Assembly: GCA_010672185.1 (NCBI GenBank)
Contig: JAAHHL010000425.1
Coordinates: 1 to 6,359 of the forward strand
From: Caldora sp. SIO3E6
Lineage (GTDB): Bacteria > Cyanobacteriota > Cyanobacteriia > Cyanobacteriales > Coleofasciculaceae
DNA: 6,359 nt
Direction: 5' to 3'
The translations under genes and the position numbers were made by a program. Shown piece after piece: positions 1 through 5,048 of the stretch. Numbering within the stretch: the first letter of the stretch is position 1; every line of letters begins with the position of its first letter. Below the pieces are notes generated by a model. That model was not told the origin of the DNA and searched no databases. It was given only the letters and a program-made list of their open reading frames with translations.

Positions 1-1
1 T

Positions 2-409
2 TACGACTATACCACCCTCGGCTTACTCTGGTCAGAACGCTTGCGCCTGTGTGAAGAGACGCGGGGACGCGGGGACGGGGAGACGGGGAGATGGGGAGAT
101 GGGGAGATGGGGAGAATGGGAATTATACCCAAGGTTTCGCTTACTTCTGCTGATGAGCTATCTTTACCAGAGCAGATTGCTCAATTTGAGGAATGTTACC
201 AGACTGGCTTTACCTACTTTACTGAATTAGGGCAAATAATAAATCGAGCGGAAGAAGCCCTAGATATGGCACGATCCTACCTGGAAATCCCAGTTATCGA
301 AAATCGCGATAAAGCTGAAGCCATTGCTCAAGAATCTCTGAAAATCTTCCAAGAATACAATCGCTATAAATTAGTAGAGGCAGTGAGGGAATTGGGAATT
401 GAGAATTGA
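2..409 (+). CDS. C-terminal part of a helical (TPR-like) protein, truncated by the window edge
   Basis: The frame is open from the left edge, so the gene starts outside the window and 135 residues plus stop are visible. A TTG at 41 and internal ATGs could start a shorter product, but the coding-like residues before them (YDYTTLGLLWSERLRL) argue for a continuing protein. After a Gly/Arg/Glu-rich stretch encoded by an octamer repeat (58-120), the rest looks strongly alpha-helical. The last helices, with A-E-A-I-A-Q-E-S-L-K-I-F and N-R-Y-K-L-V-E-A-V-R-E-L, have the small/hydrophobic spacing of a tetratricopeptide repeat. No catalytic motif is visible, and TPR-like proteins usually act as protein-binding scaffolds. 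The final residues GIEN and the stop come from a GAATTGA heptamer repeat, so the original C-terminus may have been altered. TPR is inferred from pattern only and the specific function is unknown. Confidence 0.6.
   Translation, partial: YDYTTLGLLWSERLRLCEETRGRGDGETGRWGDGEMGRMGIIPKVSLTSADELSLPEQIAQFEECYQTGFTYFTELGQIINRAEEALDMARSYLEIPVIENRDKAEAIAQESLKIFQEYNRYKLVEAVRELGIEN
58..120 (+). repeat. Octamer STRR (GAYGGGGA)n inside a coding region
   Basis: There are about 7.9 tandem octamers, grading from GACGCGGG through GACGGGGA to GATGGGGA. The tract is 63 bp, exactly 21 codons, so it keeps the host frame open and adds a Gly/Arg/Asp/Glu-rich segment. It contains seven GGGG runs (63-66, 71-74, 77-80, 85-88, 93-96, 101-104, 109-112) separated by 2-4 bases, which fits a G-quadruplex-forming pattern. 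Confidence 0.9.
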
Positions 410-430
410 GAATTGAGAATTGAGAATTGA
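389..430 (+). repeat. Heptamer STRR (GAATTGA)6
   Basis: Six heptamers run in tandem: GAATTGG once, then GAATTGA five times. The TGA at 407-409 that stops the upstream gene lies in the third unit. The repeat runs directly into the palindromic array, whose spacer homology begins at 429. Confidence 0.92.
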
Positions 431-473
431 ATTTGGAAATGCGATCGCGAATACTACCCAATCCCAATAAAAT

Positions 474-615
474 GTTTATACAAAACCCGCCCTTTATCTG
501 TGCCGATAATCGATATGTTGGGTTTGGTTACAGACAATGGGGGAAACCTTGAGGGCGGGTTTTGATGGGAAAGCTATCGACTTTAGGGCAATTCTTTGAC
601 TAAACCCGCCCCTAC
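474..615. repeat. Array element A (left-truncated)
   Basis: This copy lacks the outer left arm GTAGGGGCGGGTTTAG and reads ATGTTTATAC directly into the inner arm AAAACCCGCCC at 482. The inner right arm GGGCGGGTTTT and the outer right arm CTAAACCCGCCCCTAC (600-615) are intact. It is nearly identical to element E. Confidence 0.88.
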
Positions 616-672
616 GAACAATATGCTGAATTTGGGAGCGCGATCGCAAATATTATCCAATTCCCATAAAAT

Positions 673-860
673 GTAGGGGCGGGTTTAGGGTCGCCGTTAA
701 CCCCTGTTGATGATATGTTGGAGACAAAACCCGCCCTTTATCTGTGCCGAAAATCGATATGTTGGGTTTGGTTACAGACGATAGGGGGAGACATTGAGGG
801 CGGGTTTTGATAGGAAAGTTATCGACTTTAGGGCAATTCTTTGACTAAACCCGCCCCTAC
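673..860. mobile_element. Array element B: MITE-like palindromic element, full length
   Basis: It is 188 bp. The outer terminal inverted repeats are GTAGGGGCGGGTTTAG (673-688) and CTAAACCCGCCCCTAC (845-860), a perfect 16 bp. The inner inverted repeats are CAAAACCCGCCCT (725-737) and AGGGCGGGTTTTG (797-809), a perfect 13 bp. There is no coding capacity. Terminal inverted repeats with no transposase fit a MITE, but identical flanks in every copy mean no independent target-site duplication can be recognised here. Confidence 0.75.
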
Positions 861-917
861 GAACGATACGATGAATTTGGGGATGTGATCGCAAATATTA
901 CCCAATTCCCATAAAAT

Positions 918-1105
918 GTAGGGGCGGGTTTAGGGTCGCCGTTAACTCCTGTTGATGATATGTTGGAGACAAAACCCGCCCTTTATCTGTGCCGATAATC
1001 GATATGTTGGGTTTGGTTACAGACAATGGGGGGAAATATTGAGGGCGGGTTTTGATGGGAAAGCTATCGACTTTAGGGCAATTCTTTGACTAAACCCGCC
1101 CCTAC
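918..1105. repeat. Array element C, full length
   Basis: It is 188 bp with both outer 16-bp arms and both inner arms intact. The preceding spacer has a decayed HIP1 site (GTGATCGC), which shows point divergence between units. Confidence 0.85.
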
Positions 1106-1165
1106 GAACGATATTATGATGAATTTGGGGGTGCGATCGCAAATATTACCCAAACCAAATAAAAT

Positions 1166-1354
1166 GTAGGGGCGGGTTTAGGGTCAACGTTAAGCCATGT
1201 TGATGATATGTTGGAGACAAAACCCGCCCTTTATCTGTGCCGATAATCGATATGTTGGGTTTGGTTACAGACGATAGGGGGAAACATTGAGGGCGGGTTT
1301 TGATGGGAAAGTTGCTCGACTTTAGGGTAATTCATTAACTAAACCCGCCCCTAC
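1166..1354. repeat. Array element D, full length
   Basis: It is 189 bp with intact outer and inner arms. It carries the variant tail GGTAATTCATTAACTAAACC instead of the GGCAATTCTTTGACTAAACC seen in A, B, C and E. Elements F, G and H share the CATTAACTAAACC ending, so two sequence subfamilies exist. Confidence 0.85.
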
Positions 1355-1414
1355 GAACGATATTACGATGAATTTGGGGGTGCGATCGCGAATACTACCC
1401 AATCCCAATAAAAT

Positions 1415-1556
1415 GTTTATACAAAACCCGCCCTTTATCTGTGACGATAATCGATATGTTGGGTTTGGTTACAGACAATGGGGGAAACCTTGAGGGCGGG
1501 TTTTGATGGGAAAGCTATCGACTTTAGGGCAATTCTTTGACTAAACCCGCCCCTAC
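1415..1556. repeat. Array element E (left-truncated, near-copy of A)
   Basis: It has the same left truncation as A. Aligning 1370-1613 with 429-672 at a constant offset of 941 bp, I counted about 9 differences in 244 positions. Confidence 0.88.
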
Positions 1557-1613
1557 GAACAATATGCTGAATTTGGGGACGCGATCGCGAATATTACCCA
1601 ATTACCATAAAAT

Positions 1614-1802
1614 GTAGGGGCGGGTTTAGGGTCACCGTTAACCCCTGTTGATAATAATGTTTATACAAAACCCGCCCTTTATCTGTGCCGAAAATCGATA
1701 TGTTGGGTTTGGTTACAGACGATAGGGGGAGACATTGAGGGCGGGTTTTGAGAGGAAGGTTGCTCGATTTTAGGGCAATTCATTAACTAAACCCGCCCCT
1801 AC
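1614..1802. repeat. Array element F, full length
   Basis: It is 189 bp with intact arms. It contains two ATGT tetramers, one across its left end (1612-1615) and one before the inner arm (1657-1660). Deleting the 45 bp between them gives exactly the short form seen in A and E. It is the last element before the toxin-antitoxin insert. Confidence 0.87.
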
Positions 1803-1854
1803 GAACGATATTATGATGAATTTGGGAGTGCGCGATCGCTAATATTTAAACTAT

Positions 1855-1877
1855 CATCAAATATGTTATGGTTGATG
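1855..1877. promoter_or_regulatory. Candidate promoter/operator of the toxin-antitoxin operon
   Basis: The inverted repeat CATCAA (1855-1860) / TTGATG (1872-1877) brackets a -10-like TATGTT (1862-1867), about 20-40 bases before the antitoxin start. Type II antitoxins usually bind palindromes over their own promoter, so this is a reasonable operator candidate. No convincing -35 box is visible and the arms are only 6 bp. Confidence 0.35.
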
Positions 1878-1896
1878 CAAAATTCAGGAAAAACTC

Positions 1897-2151
1897 ATGA
1901 AAGCTATTGAAGTAACAGGAACCCTGGATGCAACAGGTCAATTATCCCTAGATCAACCCATTGAAAATTTTTCTCCTAGTCGCGTGCGAGTTATTGTACT
2001 GTTTCCCGATGTTACTGAAGATGTCGAAACTGATCCTGATGATACTCCTATTGAAGAAGTGAAAGCAAGCTTCAGGAGAGCTTTACAGCAAGCTAAATCT
2101 GGACAAACAAGACCAATTTCCGAACTATGGGAGAGGATTGATGCAGAATGA
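1897..2151 (+). CDS. relN: RelN-family type II antitoxin
   Basis: This 84-residue protein should neutralise the toxin encoded just downstream and probably represses its own operon. Its start MKAIEVTGTLD followed by G-Q-L-S-L-D-Q-P matches my memory of the cyanobacterial RelN antitoxins, known from the Synechocystis RelNE pair. A beta-rich N-terminal half containing RVRVIVLFP is followed by an acidic linker (residues about 38-52) and a C-terminal helix with E-V-K-A-S-F-R-R-A-L-Q-Q-A and P-I-S-E-L-W. This is the usual plan of a DNA-binding or dimerising N-terminus with a toxin-wrapping tail. AGGAA at 1886-1890 lies six bases before the ATG. The 3' end overlaps the toxin start by 11 bases. The family call is from memory; antitoxin identity is well supported by the arrangement. 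Confidence 0.82.
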   Translation: MKAIEVTGTLDATGQLSLDQPIENFSPSRVRVIVLFPDVTEDVETDPDDTPIEEVKASFRRALQQAKSGQTRPISELWERIDAE

Positions 2152-2503
2152 GCCTCATCCAGTTTTTATCATATTTTCGGATGAATTTGAGAAAATTTTA
2201 TATACTTTGTCAAAAAAATATCGACAAATACGCTCGGATGTTCAGCCAATTATTGAGCAACTCCAAGAAGGTAACTTTATTGGAGATCGCATCCCCGGTA
2301 TGGGAGAAAAATATGTCATCTTCAAGTTAAGAATTAAAAACAGTAACATCCAAAAAGGGAAAAGCGCAGGTTATAGAGTGATCTATCAAGTGGACTCACC
2401 GGTGAGTGTACTTCTATTAACAATTTATTCTAAATCAGACCGAGAAGATATTAGTCCTAGTGAAATTCGTAGTATCTTAGCTGAGTTCGATGAGGATGAA
2501 TAA
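2141..2503 (+). CDS. RelE/ParE-superfamily toxin (probable mRNA interferase)
   Basis: The product is 120 residues from the ATG at 2141. I prefer this start because GAGAGG (2131-2136) sits four bases upstream; a TTG at 2138 would add one Met. The residues G-K-S-A-G-Y-R-V-I-Y (about 73-82) and L-L-L-T-I-Y-S-K-S-D-R-E-D-I (about 91-104) form the conserved C-terminal beta-sheet core of RelE/HigB-like toxins. The N-terminal S-D-E-F-E-K-I-L and L-S-K-K-Y fit the helical hairpin. Toxins of this superfamily mostly cleave mRNA at the ribosome, while ParE types target gyrase. The exact class cannot be told from sequence and the catalytic residues are not certain. The 11-base overlap with the antitoxin implies translational coupling. 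No frameshift or internal stop is seen, so it appears intact. Confidence 0.85.
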   Translation: MQNEPHPVFIIFSDEFEKILYTLSKKYRQIRSDVQPIIEQLQEGNFIGDRIPGMGEKYVIFKLRIKNSNIQKGKSAGYRVIYQVDSPVSVLLLTIYSKSDREDISPSEIRSILAEFDEDE

Positions 2504-2570
2504 AAGAGCGATCGAGGGATACGATGAATTTGGGGATGTGATCGCGAATATTACCCAAACCAAATAAAAT

Positions 2571-2759
2571 GTAGGGGCGGGTTTAGGGTCACCGTTAACC
2601 CCTGTTGATGATATGTTTGAGACAAAACCCGCCCTTTATCTGTGCCGAAAATCGATATGTTGGGTTTGGTTACAGGCGATAGGGGGGAACATTGAGGGCG
2701 GGTTTTGAGAGGAAGGTTGCTCGATTGTAGGGTAATTCATTAACTAAACCCGCCCCTAC
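2571..2759. repeat. Array element G, full length
   Basis: It is 189 bp with outer and inner arms intact. It shares GAGAGGAAGGTTGCTCGAT with element F on the other side of the toxin-antitoxin operon, so F and G are close relatives that flank the insert. Confidence 0.86.
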
Positions 2760-2815
2760 GAGGGATACGATAAATTTGGGGCGCGATCGCAAATATTACC
2801 CAATTCCCATAAAAT

Positions 2816-3004
2816 GTAGGGGCGGGTTTAGGGTCACCGTTAACCCCTGTTTATAATAATGTTTATACAAAACCCGCCCTTTATCTGTGCCGACAATCGA
2901 TATGTTGGGCTTGGTTACAGACAATGGGGAGAAATATTGAGGGCGGGTTTTGATAGGAAGGTTGCTCGATTTTAGGGTAATTCATTAACTAAACCCGCCC
3001 CTAC
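2816..3004. repeat. Array element H, full length, array end
   Basis: It is 189 bp with all four arms intact. It has ATAATGTTTATACAAAACCC before the inner arm, as in F. Its outer right arm ends at 3004 and is followed directly by a heptamer STRR in place of another spacer. Confidence 0.86.
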
Positions 3005-3006
3005 AA

Positions 3007-3042
3007 CATTCATTATTCATTATTCATTATTCATTATTCATT
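3007..3042 (+). repeat. Heptamer STRR (CATTATT)n before the ATPase gene
   Basis: Four CATTATT units (3011-3038) plus partial flanks separate the array from the ATPase start. The repeat ends five bases before the ATG and leaves no Shine-Dalgarno sequence. Confidence 0.9.
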
Positions 3043-3047
3043 CAACA

Positions 3048-4343
3048 ATGACTAACACTAAATTTTGGAAGCCAGTTTACCAACTATTCAAGCCAGAGGA
3101 AGCCCTGAGTAAACCTGAAGATTTGCGGGATTTTTATGTCCAGCGCCCGGATAGTCCTGTGGAGAATTTAGTTAGTTCCCTGGAAATGGAAGATGAGGCA
3201 ACAAAGTTTTTACTGGCAGGACATTTAGGGGGAGGAAAGACAACGGAATTGCGCCGGGTTCAGGAGCAGTTAGCCCAAGATTATGCGGTAATTTGGATTG
3301 ATACGGCAACAGCCCTCGACCGTTATAATATTAGTTACGCTGAAGTACTGGTACTGATTGCCCTAGAAATTTGTCGTCAGGCGATTAAACCTGGTTGGTG
3401 GTCGAATAAAGATGAGCAATTAATGGTAGCATTGGAAGAGACTCTGCTTACTGTAGTTTATCAGGAGAAAGACCAAGTTGCTGACAATCTAGGTCTACCA
3501 GCTATCCTCAAGCAAACCGGTTTAGTACTGAAACGAGGATTAACTAGGGAGATGACGAAAACTCTCAATATTAGACCGAAGCTCAGTGAAATGATTACCA
3601 GAGTTAATGATATTATCCGGGAAGCAGAACGGGATAGGCAGCAAAAATTAGTAGTGATTGTGGATGGCTTAGACCGCCACGACCAACAGACTGCCCTAGA
3701 AATGTTTGCTAGTCCCCTGCTGACAGAATTAGATTGCCATATTATCTATACTATACCTATTTCTCTAAGATATTCCCCCAACTTTCAGCAACCGCGACAA
3801 AGCTTTCAAAAATGCCTAGACTTGGCAAATATCCCGGTGTTTGAGCTGGATGAAAATTATTGTCCCACCAAGATGCCTAATAAAGTTGGTAGGGAACTAT
3901 TGGGTAGGGTGATTAGTAAGCGATTGGCTCGAATCAAACAAGAGGATATTTTTACCCCCGATGCGATAGATTTACTGTGTGAGAAGAGCGGTGGTGTGAT
4001 GCGGGATTTAATCCGACTGGCTCGTACTTCCTGTGAAGTGGCTCGGAAGAAGCAACGGGAGTATGTGGATAAGGCAACAGCAGAAGATGCAGTTAAAGAG
4101 GAACGCAAGGCTTATACTTTAAGAGATTATCATTTCCCCGAATTAGCTCAAGTTCACCAAACCGGTCGCTTGACTACTAATACCAATAGTTTACCTAGTA
4201 AGGGAAATTTTGTGATTTGTGATGAGCTGTTGCAAAATAAGTTTATTTTGGGTTACTACGATGATAATTTGAATGCTTGGTTTGATGTGAATCCAATTTT
4301 GCTGGAAGATCTCCAGCGATGGGAAATAATGGATAATGGATAA
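3048..4343 (+). CDS. AAA+/ORC-like P-loop ATPase of unknown function
   Basis: This is a 431-residue soluble ATPase. The Walker A motif is GHLGGGKTT (residues 58-66, catalytic Lys64). Walker B is LVVIVDGLD (201-209, with Asp206 and Asp209). A following strand, HIIYTIPIS (231-239), sits where sensor 1 belongs, and SGGVMRDLIRL (314-324) resembles the sensor 2 helix of Cdc6/ORC and AAA_16-type ATPases. The roughly 70 C-terminal residues could be a winged-helix-like domain. No transmembrane segment or fused effector domain is visible. Related bacterial ATPases include STAND-like signalling and defence proteins, but the role here is unassigned. The ATG at 3048 fits the plausible N-terminus FWKPVYQLFKP. 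No ribosome site is seen because a heptamer repeat abuts the start. The last four residues, MDNG, and the stop are encoded by the downstream STRR. Confidence 0.85.
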   Translation: MTNTKFWKPVYQLFKPEEALSKPEDLRDFYVQRPDSPVENLVSSLEMEDEATKFLLAGHLGGGKTTELRRVQEQLAQDYAVIWIDTATALDRYNISYAEVLVLIALEICRQAIKPGWWSNKDEQLMVALEETLLTVVYQEKDQVADNLGLPAILKQTGLVLKRGLTREMTKTLNIRPKLSEMITRVNDIIREAERDRQQKLVVIVDGLDRHDQQTALEMFASPLLTELDCHIIYTIPISLRYSPNFQQPRQSFQKCLDLANIPVFELDENYCPTKMPNKVGRELLGRVISKRLARIKQEDIFTPDAIDLLCEKSGGVMRDLIRLARTSCEVARKKQREYVDKATAEDAVKEERKAYTLRDYHFPELAQVHQTGRLTTNTNSLPSKGNFVICDELLQNKFILGYYDDNLNAWFDVNPILLEDLQRWEIMDNG

Positions 4344-4402
4344 TGGATAATTGATAATTGATAATGGATAATTGATAATTGATAATGGATAATTGATAAT
4401 GA
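4326..4402 (+). repeat. Heptamer STRR (ATAATGG/ATAATTG)11
   Basis: There are eleven heptamers with two alternating variants, ATAATGG and ATAATTG, arranged GG,GG,GG,TG,TG,GG,TG,TG,GG,TG,GA. The patterned TG,TG,GG triplets suggest growth by duplication of 21-bp blocks. The ATPase stop codon (4341-4343) is inside it. Confidence 0.92.
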
Positions 4403-4442
4403 TGAATTATTTTGAGAATAAATTTTGATATTCGGGATAATG

Positions 4443-4486
4443 ATCCCCCTAAATCCCCCTTGTAAAGGGGGACTTTGAGTTTTTTT
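4443..4486 (+). terminator. Terminator-like hairpin within a CCCCCTAAATCCCCC repeat
   Basis: CCCCCTT (4455-4461) and AAGGGGG (4465-4471) form a 7-bp stem with a GTA loop. Seven Ts (4480-4486) follow after an 8-base gap (ACTTTGAG). That gap is longer than in a typical intrinsic terminator. The flanking ATCCCCCTAAATCCCCCTT resembles an intergenic repeat I recall from many cyanobacterial genomes, so it may be a mobile or repetitive element as well as a possible end of the ATPase transcript. Confidence 0.5.
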
Positions 4487-4491
4487 AATGC

Positions 4492-4519
4492 TGTTATAAA
4501 TCCCGGCTTTTTATATAAT
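4492..4519 (+). promoter_or_regulatory. Candidate promoter for the thioesterase gene
   Basis: A perfect TATAAT (4514-4519) lies 35 bases before the ATG and downstream of the terminator-like hairpin. The -35 position offers only a weak TGTTAT (4492-4497, 16-base spacer). The predicted leader is short and made mostly of the AATTCTA repeat. Confidence 0.42.
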
Positions 4520-4526
4520 TCTAGAC

Positions 4527-4552
4527 AATTCTAAATTCTAAATTCTAAATTC
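4527..4552 (+). repeat. Heptamer STRR (AATTCTA)n before the thioesterase
   Basis: There are 3.7 units of AATTCTA, ending two bases before the ATG at 4555, so no Shine-Dalgarno sequence is present. Positions 4528-4552 are the exact reverse complement of 4967-4991 on the other side of the gene. Confidence 0.88.
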
Positions 4553-4554
4553 CC

Positions 4555-4956
4555 ATGCCTTTCACCCATAAACGCACTGTTTACCTAGCTGATACTGATG
4601 CTGCTGGTGTAGTCTACTTTGCTAATGTGTTAGTAATGTGTCACGAAGCCTATGAGACATTCTTAGCTACAGCAGGCATCAGTCTTAAGGAGTTGTTGAG
4701 CGATCGCGCGATCGCTCTTCCCATAGTTCATAGTACAGTAGATTTTTTACGTCCCATATTTTGTGGAGACCAACTATTGATTGAGCTGAACCCTCAGCAA
4801 TTGAGTGACACTGAATTTGAGATTGACTATAACATTAGGGCAACTTCCTCCTCAAAGCAGTGTTTGGCAATGGCAATTACCAGGCATGTTTGTATTAACC
4901 CCATTATTAGAAAAAGGACTAAGCTACCGGAGACAATTGTTCAATGGCTGGCGTGA
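4555..4956 (+). CDS. Hot-dog-fold acyl-CoA thioesterase, probable 1,4-dihydroxy-2-naphthoyl-CoA hydrolase
   Basis: The product is 133 residues, the usual length of a single hot-dog domain in the 4-hydroxybenzoyl-CoA thioesterase family. The N-terminal motif YLADTDAAGVVYFAN (10-24) is the family signature, with Asp15 at the catalytic aspartate position and the helix CHEAYETFL following. HSTVDFLRPIFCGDQLLI (59-76) forms the central strands. In cyanobacteria the close family member (Slr0204 of Synechocystis) hydrolyses DHNA-CoA to DHNA for phylloquinone, the photosystem I quinone. I infer that role here; a general acyl-CoA thioesterase is the alternative. The protein is cytoplasmic, with no signal or membrane segment. 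It has its own candidate promoter, and the PstS-like gene follows after 92 bp. A double HIP1 octamer lies inside the gene. Confidence 0.85.
   Translation: MPFTHKRTVYLADTDAAGVVYFANVLVMCHEAYETFLATAGISLKELLSDRAIALPIVHSTVDFLRPIFCGDQLLIELNPQQLSDTEFEIDYNIRATSSSKQCLAMAITRHVCINPIIRKRTKLPETIVQWLA
4700..4715. repeat. Two adjacent HIP1 octamers inside the thioesterase gene
   Basis: GCGATCGC occurs twice back to back, encoding the residues S-D-R-A-I-A. HIP1 is strongly over-represented in many cyanobacteria. Further copies lie in the array spacers at 441, 640, 1133, 1382, 1581, 1832 and 2783. Confidence 0.9.
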
Positions 4957-4960
4957 GGAA

Positions 4961-4991
4961 AATTTAGAATTTAGAATTTAGAATTTAGAAT
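4961..4991 (+). repeat. Heptamer STRR (AATTTAG)4 after the thioesterase
   Basis: Four AATTTAG units plus AAT begin four bases after the thioesterase stop. The heptamer is the reverse complement of the one before the gene. Confidence 0.9.
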
Positions 4992-5007
4992 GGAGAATTG
5001 GAAATTT

Positions 5008-5044
5008 ACAAACAACAAATAACAAACAACAAACAACAAACAAA
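5008..5044 (+). repeat. Heptamer STRR (ACAAACA)n before the PstS-like gene
   Basis: About five units of an A/C-only heptamer (one C replaced by T at 5020) end five bases before the ATG at 5049. The leader has almost no G or T, so it should be unstructured, and no Shine-Dalgarno sequence is present. Confidence 0.87.
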
Positions 5045-5048
5045 AAAT

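Larger units (their letters stand above)
429..1846. repeat. Left block of the ~245-bp palindromic repeat array (elements A-F)
   Basis: This stretch has no gene. It holds six copies of one unit in the same orientation. Anchor points (AAAACCCGCCCTTTATCTG) fall at 482, 726, 971, 1219, 1423 and 1667, giving periods of 244, 245, 248, 204 and 244 bp. A unit is a 188-189 bp palindromic element plus a spacer of about 57 bp with the form GAACGATA...GAATTTGGG...GCGATCGC...CCCAATTCC...ATAAAAT. The spacer is itself an imperfect inverted repeat around a HIP1 octamer. The spacer is shared between copies, so the array grew by tandem duplication of element plus spacer and not by independent insertions. Homology begins inside a spacer at 429 and stops at 1846, where the toxin-antitoxin insert begins. 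Confidence 0.93.
2513..3004. repeat. Right block of the palindromic repeat array (elements G-H)
   Basis: Array homology resumes at 2513 (CGAGGGATACGATGAATTTGG) with a full spacer, followed by elements G and H with anchors at 2624 and 2869 (period 245). The block ends exactly at the last base of H's outer arm (3004). The region between the toxin and the ATPase therefore holds only repeat and no gene. Confidence 0.92.

Noticed and set aside
1415..1802. Conventional intrinsic terminators at each GGGCGGGTTTT
   Set aside because: The arms would form stems, but the loops are about 40-60 bases and only four Ts follow, so I do not call individual terminators. A general transcription-blocking effect is possible.
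2148..2330. 60-residue + strand reading frame inside the toxin gene
   Set aside because: It overlaps the toxin in another frame, has no independent start signal and no recognisable protein pattern.
429..3004. CRISPR array
   Set aside because: The period is about 245 bp, the intervening sequences are conserved and not unique, and the repeated parts are long nested palindromes. No cas gene is present.
474..3004. Retron, group II intron or diversity-generating retroelement
   Set aside because: No reverse transcriptase is encoded in the window, and the repeats have no template/variable-repeat relationship with a coding region.
3857..4108. 83-residue - strand reading frame within the ATPase gene
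   Set aside because: It is antisense to the conserved sensor-2 region of the ATPase, with a Ser-rich composition typical of a shadow frame.
4998..5048. Extended N-terminus of the PstS-like protein from a TTG
   Set aside because: The added 17 residues only translate the ACAAACA repeat, and the ATG at 5049 directly precedes a typical short polar leader and membrane helix.
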